A stretch of 64,000 nt of DNA from Kutzneria kofuensis (GTDB lineage: Bacteria > Actinomycetota > Actinomycetes > Mycobacteriales > Pseudonocardiaceae): the NCBI RefSeq assembly GCF_014203355.1, contig NZ_JACHIR010000001.1:8124038-8188037 (forward strand), in the 5' to 3' direction. The notes under the pieces were generated by a model. The model was not told the DNA's origin and did not search any database. It was given only the letters and a program-made list of their open reading frames with translations. Of this stretch, positions 8,818 to 17,387 are shown in pieces. The first letter of the stretch is position 1, and every line of letters starts with the position of its first letter. The position numbers and the translations under genes are program-made.

Positions 8818-9399
8818 TCAGCCGGCGAGGCGCTGCCGGACCGCGGGCCACTCCGCCCGCAGCACGCTGTAGTAGACCGCGTCCCGACGAGTGCCGTCGG
8901 GCATCGGGTTGAAGCTGCGCAACGTGCCCTCCTCGGTGGCGCCGATGTTGCGCAGGCCCCGGCGGGCCTGCTCGTTGCGCCGGTCGGTCTTGAATTCGAC
9001 ACGTTCCGCGCCCATCCGGTCGAACGCGTGCGCCAGCAACAGGTTCTTGGCCGCGCCGTTCACGCCTCGGCCGCGGAAGTCCCGGCCCAGCCAGGACCAG
9101 CCGATCTCCAGCCGGCCGTCGCGTTCGGCCAGGTTGCCGTAGCTCATGCTGCCGGCGCCGCGGCCGGTCTTCTTGTCGACGATGTGGAACACCGCGCGCA
9201 CGCCGGACTGGTGATCGGCCAGGGTGGCGTCGAAGAACGCCTGGAAGTCCTGCTCGGTGTCCACCCTGGTGACGAAGTACCGCCAGATGTCCGGGTCGAA
9301 CGCGATGGCGTGCAACGACTCCCGGTCCTCCGGGCGCAGCGGGCTCAGCCGGACCCGGTCGTCCTCCAGAGTGGTGCGCGCGATGTCCAGCCAGCTCAT
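8818..9399 (-). CDS. GNAT-family N-acyltransferase (RimJ/RimL type)
   Basis: A 193-residue GNAT of the ribosomal-protein-acetyltransferase subgroup, with the acyl-CoA-binding region WLGRDFRGRGVNGAAK and a downstream FKTDRRNEQARRGL segment. The ATG at 9399 is chosen because AAAGGA lies about 10 bases upstream; the frame is open further, but the extra residues are not family-like. It is the fifth gene of the minus-strand hydrazine operon, 40 bp after the AMP-ligase. In triacsin biosynthesis, as I recall it, a GNAT succinylates hydrazinoacetic acid before carrier loading. The same job is plausible here, but donor and acceptor cannot be read from sequence. Confidence 0.85.
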   Translation of the reverse strand: MSWLDIARTTLEDDRVRLSPLRPEDRESLHAIAFDPDIWRYFVTRVDTEQDFQAFFDATLADHQSGVRAVFHIVDKKTGRGAGSMSYGNLAERDGRLEIGWSWLGRDFRGRGVNGAAKNLLLAHAFDRMGAERVEFKTDRRNEQARRGLRNIGATEEGTLRSFNPMPDGTRRDAVYYSVLRAEWPAVRQRLAG

Positions 9400-9439
9400 C
9401 GGGTGCGGTCCTTTCGCGGTGCGGACGGTGCCGACCTCA

Positions 9440-10930
9440 TCATGGCGCGAACCCACCGGCCGGGTCGTTGATCCGGTCGGCGAACGTCTCGGCGATCAGC
9501 TTGCGCCGCGGCTTGAACTGCCCGGTGAGCAGCCCGTTGTCCACGCTGAACGGCTCCGGCGCCACCACCACCCGGCCGATCTGCTCGTCCGGGCCGAACA
9601 CGGCGTTGGTCCGGGCGACCTGCGCGGCGATCTCGGCGTGGTCGGCCGGTTCGGCCGGCGACACCACCGCGACCAGGTGCGTGCGGGTCGGGCAGAACAG
9701 CACGGCCTCGGCGATCGCGGGGCTGCGCCGCAGGTGCTCCTCGATCGGCCGCACCATGATCTTCCGGGCGTTGTCCAGCACGATGACGTCATCGGCCCGG
9801 CCGCGGATGTAGAGGAAGCCGTCCTCGTCGAAGTGCCCGATGTCGCCGGTGCGCACCAGCCCGTCCGGCCCGAACACCCGCTCGGACTCGCCCGGCGCGG
9901 CGAACTCGTAGCGCCGGTTCACCGGGTGCTCGCTGCGCACGCTGATCACGCCGTCCGCGTCCAGCAGCACCTGCTTGCCCGGCACCACCCGGCCCACGCT
10001 GCCCAGCCGGCAGGCGCCCGGGTGGTTCTTGGTCACGATGCACGTCTCGTTGAGGCCGTAGCCCTCGTAGATCGGCAGGCCGAGGTCGGTGTAGAAGCGC
10101 AGCGTGGACTCCCGGGCCGGGGCGGACCCGGTCCACAGGTAGCGGATCCGGCGGCCGAACACCTTGCGGGCGGCGGTGTGCGGATCCGACCCGGCGGCCA
10201 GCGACTCGATCCGCCGCCGCAGCACGTCGTAGAACGCCGGCACGCCCATCACCACGGTCGGTTCGACCCGGCGCAGCGTGTCGAACGCGGCCTCGTTGGT
10301 GCAGACGGTCACGTCGTGCCCGTACCGGAGCGCGGAGTAGATCCAGTACCGCTGCTGCAACAGGGACAGCGGCAGGAAGACGAACAGGTCGTCGCCGGGG
10401 CCGTGCGCGAACATCTGCTGCACGGCCCGCAGCGATCCCTCGATGCTGCCCACGGTGGCGCCGAGCCCCTTCGGCACGCCCGTGCTGCCGGAGGTGAACT
10501 TGAGCGTCGTGACGTCCTCCGGGCCGTAGCGCACCGGCGCCGGGATCGGGGCCGAGTTCTCCGCCCACTCGCGGACCACGGCGATCGGCGCGGTGCCGGG
10601 TGTGTCGCGGTCGGAGAACAGCAGCTTCAGCCCGTAGTCGGTGGCCAGCAGGCGCTCGTCGAACCGGCCCGGCTCGAAGCCGGCGACGACCACGCCCAGC
10701 CGCAGCGCCGCCAGGTCGAGCAGCACCCACTCCAGCGAGTTGGCCGCGACCACACCGATCCGGTCGCCCCGCCGCACCCCGGACTCGGCCAGCCGCGCGG
10801 CCAGCCGGCCGGCCAGCTCGTGCAGCTGGACCAGCTCGACCGTCTCGGAGCCGCCGAACCGGCTGAACCTGATCCGGTGACCGGCCGGCGGCGGCTCGGC
10901 GATGATGTGGTTGAGCACGGAGTCGGTCAT
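9440..10930 (-). CDS. AMP-dependent acyl ligase in hydrazine operon
   Basis: A 496-residue adenylate-forming enzyme of the long-chain acyl-CoA synthetase branch. Motifs in order: P-loop TSGSTGVPKG, YEGYGLNET, the hinge region GLVRTGDIGHFDEDGFLYIRG, and a C-terminal QFKPRRK lysine region. It would activate a carboxylic acid as acyl-AMP and pass it to CoA or a carrier protein. Its ATG overlaps the stop of the cupin/MetRS gene (ATGA), so it is translationally coupled to the hydrazine-forming genes. A hydrazino acid or its N-acyl derivative is therefore the favoured substrate (inference). No carrier protein lies in this operon; the candidates are at 34993 and 42838. Confidence 0.88.
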   Translation of the reverse strand: MTDSVLNHIIAEPPPAGHRIRFSRFGGSETVELVQLHELAGRLAARLAESGVRRGDRIGVVAANSLEWVLLDLAALRLGVVVAGFEPGRFDERLLATDYGLKLLFSDRDTPGTAPIAVVREWAENSAPIPAPVRYGPEDVTTLKFTSGSTGVPKGLGATVGSIEGSLRAVQQMFAHGPGDDLFVFLPLSLLQQRYWIYSALRYGHDVTVCTNEAAFDTLRRVEPTVVMGVPAFYDVLRRRIESLAAGSDPHTAARKVFGRRIRYLWTGSAPARESTLRFYTDLGLPIYEGYGLNETCIVTKNHPGACRLGSVGRVVPGKQVLLDADGVISVRSEHPVNRRYEFAAPGESERVFGPDGLVRTGDIGHFDEDGFLYIRGRADDVIVLDNARKIMVRPIEEHLRRSPAIAEAVLFCPTRTHLVAVVSPAEPADHAEIAAQVARTNAVFGPDEQIGRVVVAPEPFSVDNGLLTGQFKPRRKLIAETFADRINDPAGGFAP

Positions 10931-12918
10931 TCCCCGGCCACCTCCTGCGGCACGAAGAAGGTCGGCCGGGCCAGGTCGACGCGGGCACCGGGCGGCACCA
11001 GGTCGACGCGGTGCGGCCAGCGGACCGGCGTGGGCTGGCCCAGCGCGGCCGCGAGCCGGCCGGCGAACCGGGGCATCACCGGCATGGCGCACGCCGCCAG
11101 CAAACGGGCGGCCGCCAGCTCCAGGGCCACGGCGGTGCGCGCCTCGTCCCGCCACGGGTCCAGCCCGGCCGCGGACCGCTCGCGTTCGGCGAACCGGCGG
11201 GCGTCGGTCACCAGGCCGTCCAGCTCCTCGGCGGCACGGTTCAGCGAGAAGCCGTCGGCCGACAGGCTGCTGGTCACGGCGGCCAGCCGGGTGCCGAGCT
11301 GGCGGAGGAACGCGGTGTGCTCAGGCGTCCACACGCCGGCGTCCGGCGCCACTCCCCGGTAGCCGTCCCGCACCCGCTCGCCGAGATCCCGCAACCACTC
11401 CTGCCAGCCGCCGATCAGCGTGTTCCGCACGACCGACGCGTAGTGGGCGCGGGAGAACGCGGTGCGCCGCCCCTCCGGCCGGGTGAGCGACAGGTAGAAG
11501 CGCAGCGCGTCCACCGTGTCCGGTCCGAGCACTTCCTTGCCCCACACGGCATGCCGCCGGCTGGTGGAGAACTTCGCGTCCTCCAGCAGGTAGAACTCGT
11601 TGACGTGGTAGTCGATGTCCGGCTCCCAGTCGGGGAAGGCCAGCCGGTACAGGGTCGGGTAGAGCACGGCGTGGTAGAAGCTGTTGTCGTAGCCGAAGAA
11701 GTGCACGATCTTCCAGTCCCGCTCGGGCGCGTCGGCCCGCCAGGACACGCCGATCCGGCGGCCCAGCGCCTCGATGCCGTGCAGGAAGCCGTACGACATC
11801 TCCGGCCAGGCCCAGATCACCTGTCCGGACACCGCCGGCTCGGTCGGCTCGACCCCCCACCGCGCCAGGTGGGTGAGGGGGACGTCGAACCGGTCCCGGC
11901 CGAACACGCGACCGGCCAGCTCCCGCAGCCGGGCCGGCACGCGGCCGAGCCGGTGGTGCTCGGCCACGAACGGGCCGAACCGGTGCAGCGGCAGGCAGAA
12001 CCGGCACAGTTCGCCCTCGCGCGGCGTCGCCTCGGACAGGGCGGAGCGCGGTCGCACCAGGTCCACGGCGGTGTTGGGTTCCCCGCAGTCCTCGCACAGG
12101 TTGCCGCCGGTCCCGGCGCCGCAGGTGGGGCACTCGCCGTGCACGTCCACCTCGTACAGGTACTCGCCGGTGGCCCCGTCGAACAGCGCCGCCGTGGTGC
12201 TGGGCCGGACCACGCCGGAATCCACCAGCCGGCTGAAGAAGGCACGCAGCCCGGCGGCGTAGTCGGCGTCGTCCTGCGGCACCGTGTACTGGTCCGGCAC
12301 GATGTCCATCAGCCGCAGCGTCTCCGCGATCTCCTTGCTGTACTGCGCCGCGGTGTCGGCCGGTTCGCCGTGCACGGTCCGGGCGGCTGCGGCCACGTAG
12401 CTCTGGAAGTCGTCGCTGCCGGTGAGGTGCCAGGCGGTGGCGCCGTTCATCCGCTGGAACCGGACGTAGGCGTCGGCCCCGAGGTATGGCCCCGACAGGT
12501 GGCCCAGGTGCAGGTCGCCGTTGGGGGTGGGCGGGGTGGAGAACACGAACAGCGGGCGCTGGTCGAAACGCCGCCGCTGGACGGCGGCCGCGGCCTCGGT
12601 CGCGCGCGCGGAGTCGCGCCAGTAGAGGTCGCCGAACACCAGGTCGGTGTCGCCGGTGTTGATCGCGACGTGCGTCTCGAACGGCTCGAACACGACCAGC
12701 GTGCCCGGACCGACCGGGTGCCGCCGCCCGTCGGCCTCGATCTCGCCGGTCCCGCTGACCACGACGAACACCTCGATCTCGTCGTGCTGGTGCGGGGTCG
12801 ACCGGCCGCCCGGCTCGACCCGGCCCCACCCGGCGCCGACCGGGGCGGCGGGCACGGCGCTCATCCGGATGCCGAACGCCTCGGACAGCCGCGCCGCGTC
12901 ATAGCGATCGATGATCAC
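10927..12918 (-). CDS. Cupin/methionyl-tRNA-synthetase-like fusion, hydrazine (N-N bond) synthase
   Basis: A 663-residue two-domain protein. Residues about 20-100 form a cupin with likely metal ligands His43, His45, Glu49 and His83. From about residue 120 it is a class I methionyl-tRNA-synthetase-like domain with the HIGH-type motif HLGH (137-140), a zinc knuckle starting CPTCG, and a KMSKS-like KFSTS. This architecture is that of Spb40 and its relatives, which join N6-hydroxylysine to glycine (or glutamate in formycin/pyrazofurin-type pathways) through an N-N bond using ATP. It is not a housekeeping tRNA synthetase. The GTG start overlaps the DAO gene by 20 bp and its end overlaps the AMP-ligase start. 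Which amino acid it accepts cannot be decided by eye. Confidence 0.9.
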   Translation of the reverse strand: MIIDRYDAARLSEAFGIRMSAVPAAPVGAGWGRVEPGGRSTPHQHDEIEVFVVVSGTGEIEADGRRHPVGPGTLVVFEPFETHVAINTGDTDLVFGDLYWRDSARATEAAAAVQRRRFDQRPLFVFSTPPTPNGDLHLGHLSGPYLGADAYVRFQRMNGATAWHLTGSDDFQSYVAAAARTVHGEPADTAAQYSKEIAETLRLMDIVPDQYTVPQDDADYAAGLRAFFSRLVDSGVVRPSTTAALFDGATGEYLYEVDVHGECPTCGAGTGGNLCEDCGEPNTAVDLVRPRSALSEATPREGELCRFCLPLHRFGPFVAEHHRLGRVPARLRELAGRVFGRDRFDVPLTHLARWGVEPTEPAVSGQVIWAWPEMSYGFLHGIEALGRRIGVSWRADAPERDWKIVHFFGYDNSFYHAVLYPTLYRLAFPDWEPDIDYHVNEFYLLEDAKFSTSRRHAVWGKEVLGPDTVDALRFYLSLTRPEGRRTAFSRAHYASVVRNTLIGGWQEWLRDLGERVRDGYRGVAPDAGVWTPEHTAFLRQLGTRLAAVTSSLSADGFSLNRAAEELDGLVTDARRFAERERSAAGLDPWRDEARTAVALELAAARLLAACAMPVMPRFAGRLAAALGQPTPVRWPHRVDLVPPGARVDLARPTFFVPQEVAGE

Positions 12919-13960
12919 GCTGTTCTCCTCGGTCCGACGGTAGGAGCAGATCGACGGCCTCGGCCGCGACGGCCGGCGCCAGCCGGTAGCCGGAGCCGTT
13001 GGCGGCGCCGGCGAACACCACCCGGCCGGTCTCGTCCACCGGCCGCACCCAGGGCTCGCCGTCGGGGCTGTAGGCGTCGCAGAACACCCGGCCGTTCGGC
13101 CGGCCGGCGGCCAGCTCCGGCGCGTACCGCGCCAGGGTCTCGGTGGCCTCCTCGAGGTGCCGCCGGGACAGCCCCCGCACGGGGTCGTCCGGGTCGACGT
13201 CCCACTCCTGGCAGGTGTAGCTGAACAGCCAGTGGCCGCGGTCGGGCAGCGGCAGCAGGAACGCGTCCTCGTCCTCGAAGATGACGGCGCTGTCGGCCGG
13301 GGTCGCCATCCGGTCGAGGTGCAGCGCGACCACGCGCTTCACCCGGGATCCCGACGGGGCCAGCAACTCCCGCCACGCCGGGTCGTTCAGCCACGGACCG
13401 GGCGCGAGCACCACTCGATCGGCGGTGACGATGTCGCCGGTGGCCAGCCGCAGCCGGACCTCCCGCTCGCCGGGGACGATCTCGGTGACCCTCGTGCCTT
13501 CGGCGAACCGGACCCGCGGCCGCAGCCGCCGGGCCAGTCGCTGGGTGAGCGCCGAAACGTCGGCGTGTTGGCAGCCGTGGCAGGACCACGCGCCGACACC
13601 GTCCGGCAGGTTCGGCAGGCCCGGCACGACCGGCGCCGCCGTCAGCGCCGCCTGCGGCAGGTAGGTCCCGGGCAGCTCCCCGGCGACCACGAACGAGGGC
13701 ACCGGCCGGATCGGCGCGTCGGGGTCCCGGTTGCGCAGGCGCTCGTAGAAGTCCTGGCTGTACACGGTCATGGCCCGGACCCGCTCGCTGCGCCCGCGTG
13801 GCAGGTGCAGCCCGGCCGACCGGCGGCTGGCGCCGCTGCCGATGGCGTCCCGGTCCAGCACCAGCACCGAGGTGTGCGGGGCCCGGTCGGCCAGTTCGCC
13901 GGCGACCAGGCAGCCGAGCACGCCGGCGCCGATCACCGCGACGTCCACCCCGGCGGTCAT
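12899..13960 (-). CDS. DAO-family FAD-dependent oxidase (hydrazino-lysine cleaving, Spb39-like)
   Basis: A 353-residue flavoprotein with an N-terminal dinucleotide motif VIGAGVLGCLVAGELA and the D-amino-acid-oxidase/glycine-oxidase fold, ending in a conserved FAD-contacting segment VVFAGAANGSGYRLAP. In hydrazinoacetic-acid pathways the equivalent enzyme oxidatively cleaves the lysine-hydrazine adduct to release the free hydrazino acid. The gene is sandwiched by overlaps: its ATG overlaps the N-hydroxylase stop (ATGA) and its stop lies 20 bp inside the cupin/MetRS gene. This tight coupling supports the shared pathway. Confidence 0.87.
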   Translation of the reverse strand: MTAGVDVAVIGAGVLGCLVAGELADRAPHTSVLVLDRDAIGSGASRRSAGLHLPRGRSERVRAMTVYSQDFYERLRNRDPDAPIRPVPSFVVAGELPGTYLPQAALTAAPVVPGLPNLPDGVGAWSCHGCQHADVSALTQRLARRLRPRVRFAEGTRVTEIVPGEREVRLRLATGDIVTADRVVLAPGPWLNDPAWRELLAPSGSRVKRVVALHLDRMATPADSAVIFEDEDAFLLPLPDRGHWLFSYTCQEWDVDPDDPVRGLSRRHLEEATETLARYAPELAAGRPNGRVFCDAYSPDGEPWVRPVDETGRVVFAGAANGSGYRLAPAVAAEAVDLLLPSDRGEQRDHRSL

Positions 13961-15270
13961 CGGGCGCCGCTCATCGGGTCGTCCGGGACCACCGACCAGT
14001 CGATGAAGGAGTGCTGCTGGTCGTCGGTGCGCACGCCGCGCAGCCGGTCGATGATGCGCTGGCTGCGCCAGGCGATCAGGCTCAGGTTCCGCTCGGCCAG
14101 GCCGCGCTGCCGGCGCGAGGAGTTCTGCATGAAGATGTTCCGGTCGATCGGACCGTCCCACCGCACCGCGAAGCTGTCGTCGATCCGGTACTCGTCGTGC
14201 TCGCGCTCCAGCCGGGACGCCAGCGGCGCCAGGAAGTCCATCGGCTCCGGCCGGTAGCCGGTGGCCCACACCACCACGTCCGCGCCGATCCGCTCGGGGG
14301 CGCCGGGATGGTGGTTGTGCCGCAGGGTCAGGCGCCAGGCTCCGGGCCCGCCGTCGAGGCCGACGACCTCCCGGTTGGGCCGCAGCACGGCAAGGCCCTC
14401 CGCGCCGGCCACGAACCGCAGCAGGTAGATCCGCTGGTACAGCGCGCGCAGCGTGGACAGCGAGATCCCGTCGCTGGTCAGCACCTGGCCGGCGTTGAAG
14501 TCGGCGCGGGCAGCCAGGTCGAGCCGGGCGAAGTAGTCCGAGTGGCAGGGCATGTAGTAGTCGTTGGTGAAGGGCGAGTCGTCGATCGGGAAGTAGTTCT
14601 GCCGACGGGACACCCAGCACACCTGACGCGGCATCGCACCTGGTCGGGACAGCAGGTCCAGCACCGCCTCGGCGCCGGACTGCCCACCGCCGACCACGGC
14701 CACCCGCTTGCCGGCCACGTCGGCGGCGCGGTCCACGTAGTCGTGCACGTGGAACTGGGTGGGGCCGAGCCGGGCGGCGCCGTGCTCCGGCACCCATGGC
14801 CGCTGTCCGACGCCCACCGCCACGTTCTCGGCCAGCACCGTGCGGCGCGAGGTGCGGACGTGGAACATCCCGTCGAACGCCACCTCCCGCACGGTCTCCC
14901 CGAAGGCCAGGTTCTTGTTGTTCCGACTCGCCCATTCGAGGTAGTTGCGGAACTCCTGGCGGGGAATCGCGTCGAACTGCGAGTTGACGAAATGGTAGAT
15001 CCGGCCCTGGGCGTGCAGATAGGCCAGGAACGAGAAGGCGTTGGTCGGATCGGACAGGGTGACCAGGTCCTTCAACAGCGGGACCTGCAGCGCCGCGCCC
15101 GCCACCAGCTGGCCGTCGTGCCACCCGAAGTTCGCCTTCCGCTCCAGGAAGAGGTTCGATATCTTCGGGTGGGAATGCAGCAACGAGGCCAGGCTCAGAT
15201 TGGCCGGACCGACGCCGATACCCACACAGTGGTACCGCACGCCATTGTCATCGGTCGTGATGTCTGCCAT
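13957..15270 (-). CDS. Lysine/ornithine N-monooxygenase (SidA/IucD/PvdA family)
   Basis: A 437-residue flavin-dependent N-hydroxylase. Visible: the FAD motif GIGVGPANLSLA (18-29), the family segment LKDLVTLSDPTNAFSFLAYL, the NADPH motif VGGGQSGAE, and the C-terminal ATGYRP. The family hydroxylates the side-chain amine of lysine or ornithine. It heads the hydrazine operon and so probably makes N6-hydroxylysine for the cupin/MetRS fusion (the Spb38 role). A siderophore role is unlikely because no hydroxamate synthetase or NRPS is nearby. The 142 bp upstream hold the likely operon promoter and a small dyad TTCG-TATT-CGAA at 15319-15330. Confidence 0.92.
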   Translation of the reverse strand: MADITTDDNGVRYHCVGIGVGPANLSLASLLHSHPKISNLFLERKANFGWHDGQLVAGAALQVPLLKDLVTLSDPTNAFSFLAYLHAQGRIYHFVNSQFDAIPRQEFRNYLEWASRNNKNLAFGETVREVAFDGMFHVRTSRRTVLAENVAVGVGQRPWVPEHGAARLGPTQFHVHDYVDRAADVAGKRVAVVGGGQSGAEAVLDLLSRPGAMPRQVCWVSRRQNYFPIDDSPFTNDYYMPCHSDYFARLDLAARADFNAGQVLTSDGISLSTLRALYQRIYLLRFVAGAEGLAVLRPNREVVGLDGGPGAWRLTLRHNHHPGAPERIGADVVVWATGYRPEPMDFLAPLASRLEREHDEYRIDDSFAVRWDGPIDRNIFMQNSSRRQRGLAERNLSLIAWRSQRIIDRLRGVRTDDQQHSFIDWSVVPDDPMSGAR

Positions 15271-15412
15271 CGCGTGTCCATGCCTCGCGAACCTCGGTTT
15301 ACCGGCTGAAGAATGCGTTTCGTATTCGAACCTCAGTCTTCAACACGGGACCGGGCGCCGCGAGATCCACGTTGGGGTATGCCCATCTGCCGGGCTCGGC
15401 GGACCGGTGCGG

Positions 15413-16267
15413 TCAGTGGATCGGAAACGCGACCTCGCAGACCTCGTCGTCGGGCGCGGCCGCCATGAAGTCGCCGAAGTACACCTCACGCGGCGCCCCG
15501 ACGGCGGTCAGGCCGTGCTCGCCGATCCAGTGCGTCACCTGGTCGTAGGCGGCCAGGATCTGCGGGAACTCGACCTGGGCCCGGCGCAGCCGGGTGTAGG
15601 CCTGCTGGTGCGCGGGCTCCCGGCGGGTGGCCACGGCGCTGTCGCCGGCCCGGCTGGGGTCGATCGGCACGCACACCTCGACCGGCCCGTCGCTGTCCTC
15701 GTCGACGGCGCCGTAGTAGACGACGAACGGATTGCCGGCCAGGCCGCCGACATCGGTCGCGGCCTTGCCCAGCCGGCCGAGGGCGGCCCCGATCCAGCAG
15801 GACAGCCCGTCGGCCTGCACGTGCCGCTGTTCGGTCAGGACGCACTGCTCGGGCACGTCCCGCCGCCGCACGACGCAGTCGCCGCCGGTGCGGCCGGTCA
15901 GCTTGCCGGCCAGGTAGTCCACCAGTTCCCGCTGGCTGGTCACCCGCCGCTCGACCTCGGCCCAGTACGCCACCAGCTGCTCGGCCGCGGCCGGCTCGGG
16001 CGCGGCGACGATCTCGGCGATCTGGGCCAGCGGCATGTCCAGCCGGCGCAGCAGCCCGACCAGGCGGGCGGTCTCCAACTGGCTCTCCAGGTACCACCGG
16101 TACCCGTTGTGCTGGTCCACCCGGACCGGCGTGACCAGGCCGAGCCGGTCGTACACCCGCAGCGCCTTGATCGACAGGCGGGATCGGCGCGAGAACGCGC
16201 CGATGCTGAGCTCCTGGTCCTCGGGCGCCCGGCCGGCGGCCGCGTCATCAGCGTGCTCAGGGTCCAC
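15413..16267 (-). CDS. MerR-family regulator with GyrI-like effector-binding domain
   Basis: A 284-residue protein with an N-terminal MerR winged helix (LSIGAFSRRSRLSIKALRVYDRLGLV, then RWYLESQLETARLVGLLRRLDMPL), a linker helix and a C-terminal GyrI/BmrR-type ligand domain ending EVYFGDFMAAAPDDEVCEVAFPI. Such proteins activate resistance genes on binding drug-like molecules. The GTG at 16267 gives a natural MerR N-terminus; no good Shine-Dalgarno is visible, so the mRNA may be near-leaderless. The stand-alone GyrI-like protein upstream is clearly related to its ligand domain, suggesting both recognise the same compound. Confidence 0.88.
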   Translation of the reverse strand: MDPEHADDAAAGRAPEDQELSIGAFSRRSRLSIKALRVYDRLGLVTPVRVDQHNGYRWYLESQLETARLVGLLRRLDMPLAQIAEIVAAPEPAAAEQLVAYWAEVERRVTSQRELVDYLAGKLTGRTGGDCVVRRRDVPEQCVLTEQRHVQADGLSCWIGAALGRLGKAATDVGGLAGNPFVVYYGAVDEDSDGPVEVCVPIDPSRAGDSAVATRREPAHQQAYTRLRRAQVEFPQILAAYDQVTHWIGEHGLTAVGAPREVYFGDFMAAAPDDEVCEVAFPIH

Positions 16268-16317
16268 GAGGTCGAGCCTAGAGGTGTGCGTCGACCGAAA
16301 CGGCCCGGTCAGCTCGA

Positions 16318-16791
16318 TCACTTGATCGGGAAGGCGATGTCGCAGACCTCGTCGGAGTCGGCGGCCTCGGTGAAGTCGGTGAAGTAGACCTCGCGCGGGG
16401 CGTCGGCGATGGCGTAGCCGTTGCGGGCCACCCACTCGGCGACCGTGCCGAACGCCTTGGCCACCTGGGCCGGGTCCACGAACTCGGACTTGCGCAGGCG
16501 GACGTAGGCCTCCTGGTGCGCGGGCTCGACGCGCATCGGCACGTCGGCGGCGCCCTCCTTGTCGCGGCCGATCGGCGCGCAGACCTCCACCGGGATCTCG
16601 GGCGTGTCCTCGGTGAACTGCCCGTGGTAGACGACGAACCAGTGGTCGGCGCGGCCGCCGACCTCCTCGGTGGTCTTGTGCAGCCGGCCCATGGCGTCCA
16701 TCAGCCACGGCTTGATGTCGGGCGCGGCGATCGTGCGCTGTTCGGTGAGTACCAGCAGTTCGGGGATCTCGCGCAGCCTGACGTCGGCCAT
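16318..16791 (-). CDS. Stand-alone GyrI-like small-molecule-binding protein
   Basis: A 157-residue protein made only of a GyrI-like domain. It shares with the C-terminal half of the neighbouring MerR protein the segments EPAHQEAYVRLR and REVYFTDFTEAADSDEVCDIAFPI. Some stand-alone GyrI-like proteins in antibiotic clusters (YtkR7 and C10R6 in the yatakemycin and CC-1065 clusters) detoxify DNA-alkylating products by hydrolysis, so a self-resistance role is attractive here. Simple ligand sequestration is equally possible. It lies 50 bp upstream of the MerR gene on the same strand. Confidence 0.82.
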   Translation of the reverse strand: MADVRLREIPELLVLTEQRTIAAPDIKPWLMDAMGRLHKTTEEVGGRADHWFVVYHGQFTEDTPEIPVEVCAPIGRDKEGAADVPMRVEPAHQEAYVRLRKSEFVDPAQVAKAFGTVAEWVARNGYAIADAPREVYFTDFTEAADSDEVCDIAFPIK

Positions 16792-16890
16792 CTGGGTGCT
16801 CCCTGTCGGTCGAACCGGTCGCCCGGGCGGCTGCCCGGGACCGGTCCGACCTTCGGGTCTGCCCCAGGGGCGGGGTCAAGCGGGGCCGGC

Positions 16891-17364
16891 TCAGCCCTGC
16901 TTGGCCCGCCCGTAGCGGAAGCCGATCGAGCCGTCGCGGACGCCGTCGTCGATGCGGCCGAGCAGCTCGGCGAAGTTGTCCTGGTCCAGCTCGGCGGCCT
17001 TGGCGAAGCGCACCATGTTCCGGCCGACCTTGGCCTTGCCCAGCTTGCCGGCGTAGTCCTCGACCAGGTACCGGTCGCCGACCACGGCCGCGACGTACAG
17101 GCTGATGTAGTTCTTCTGCAGGGCCAGCCCCAGCATCGGCCAGTCGATCGGCTCGTCGCTGCCGGCGACCCGGTACTGGAACGTGCCGTAGCCGATCATC
17201 GTCATGGACATGCCGGGCCGGCCGGTCCCGGTGCCGGTGAACAGGTAGCGCTTCAAGCTCGCCGCACCGGCCCTGATCGCCTTGTCGACCTGGCGCAGTT
17301 CCGGCTCGCGGGCCGGGTCCGCCGTGAAGTACTCGGTGAGAGTCCTGGCCGCCACAGTGAACAT
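16891..17364 (-). CDS. DUF1801/YdhG-like small protein
   Basis: A 157-residue protein with the look of the DUF1801 (YdhG-like) fold: a helical start, then GMSMTMIGYGTFQYR and WPMLGLALQKNYISLYV, as in that family. No function is established for the family. It is in the same orientation as the GyrI and MerR genes but separated by 99 bp, so cotranscription is uncertain. Its link to the biosynthetic pathway is unknown. Confidence 0.7.
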   Translation of the reverse strand: MFTVAARTLTEYFTADPAREPELRQVDKAIRAGAASLKRYLFTGTGTGRPGMSMTMIGYGTFQYRVAGSDEPIDWPMLGLALQKNYISLYVAAVVGDRYLVEDYAGKLGKAKVGRNMVRFAKAAELDQDNFAELLGRIDDGVRDGSIGFRYGRAKQG

Positions 17365-17387
17365 GGCGCCGGAGTGTAGCCGCACGG

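Noticed and set aside
10927-12918. Housekeeping methionyl-tRNA synthetase
   Set aside because: An N-terminal cupin, the position in an N-hydroxylase/DAO/AMP-ligase operon with overlapping genes, and a degenerate KMSKS (KFSTS) fit the hydrazine-synthase family instead.
13957-15270. Hydroxamate siderophore hydroxylase
   Set aside because: No NRPS, IucA/IucC-type synthetase, siderophore transporter or iron-box-like element is near; the operon partners indicate N-N bond formation.
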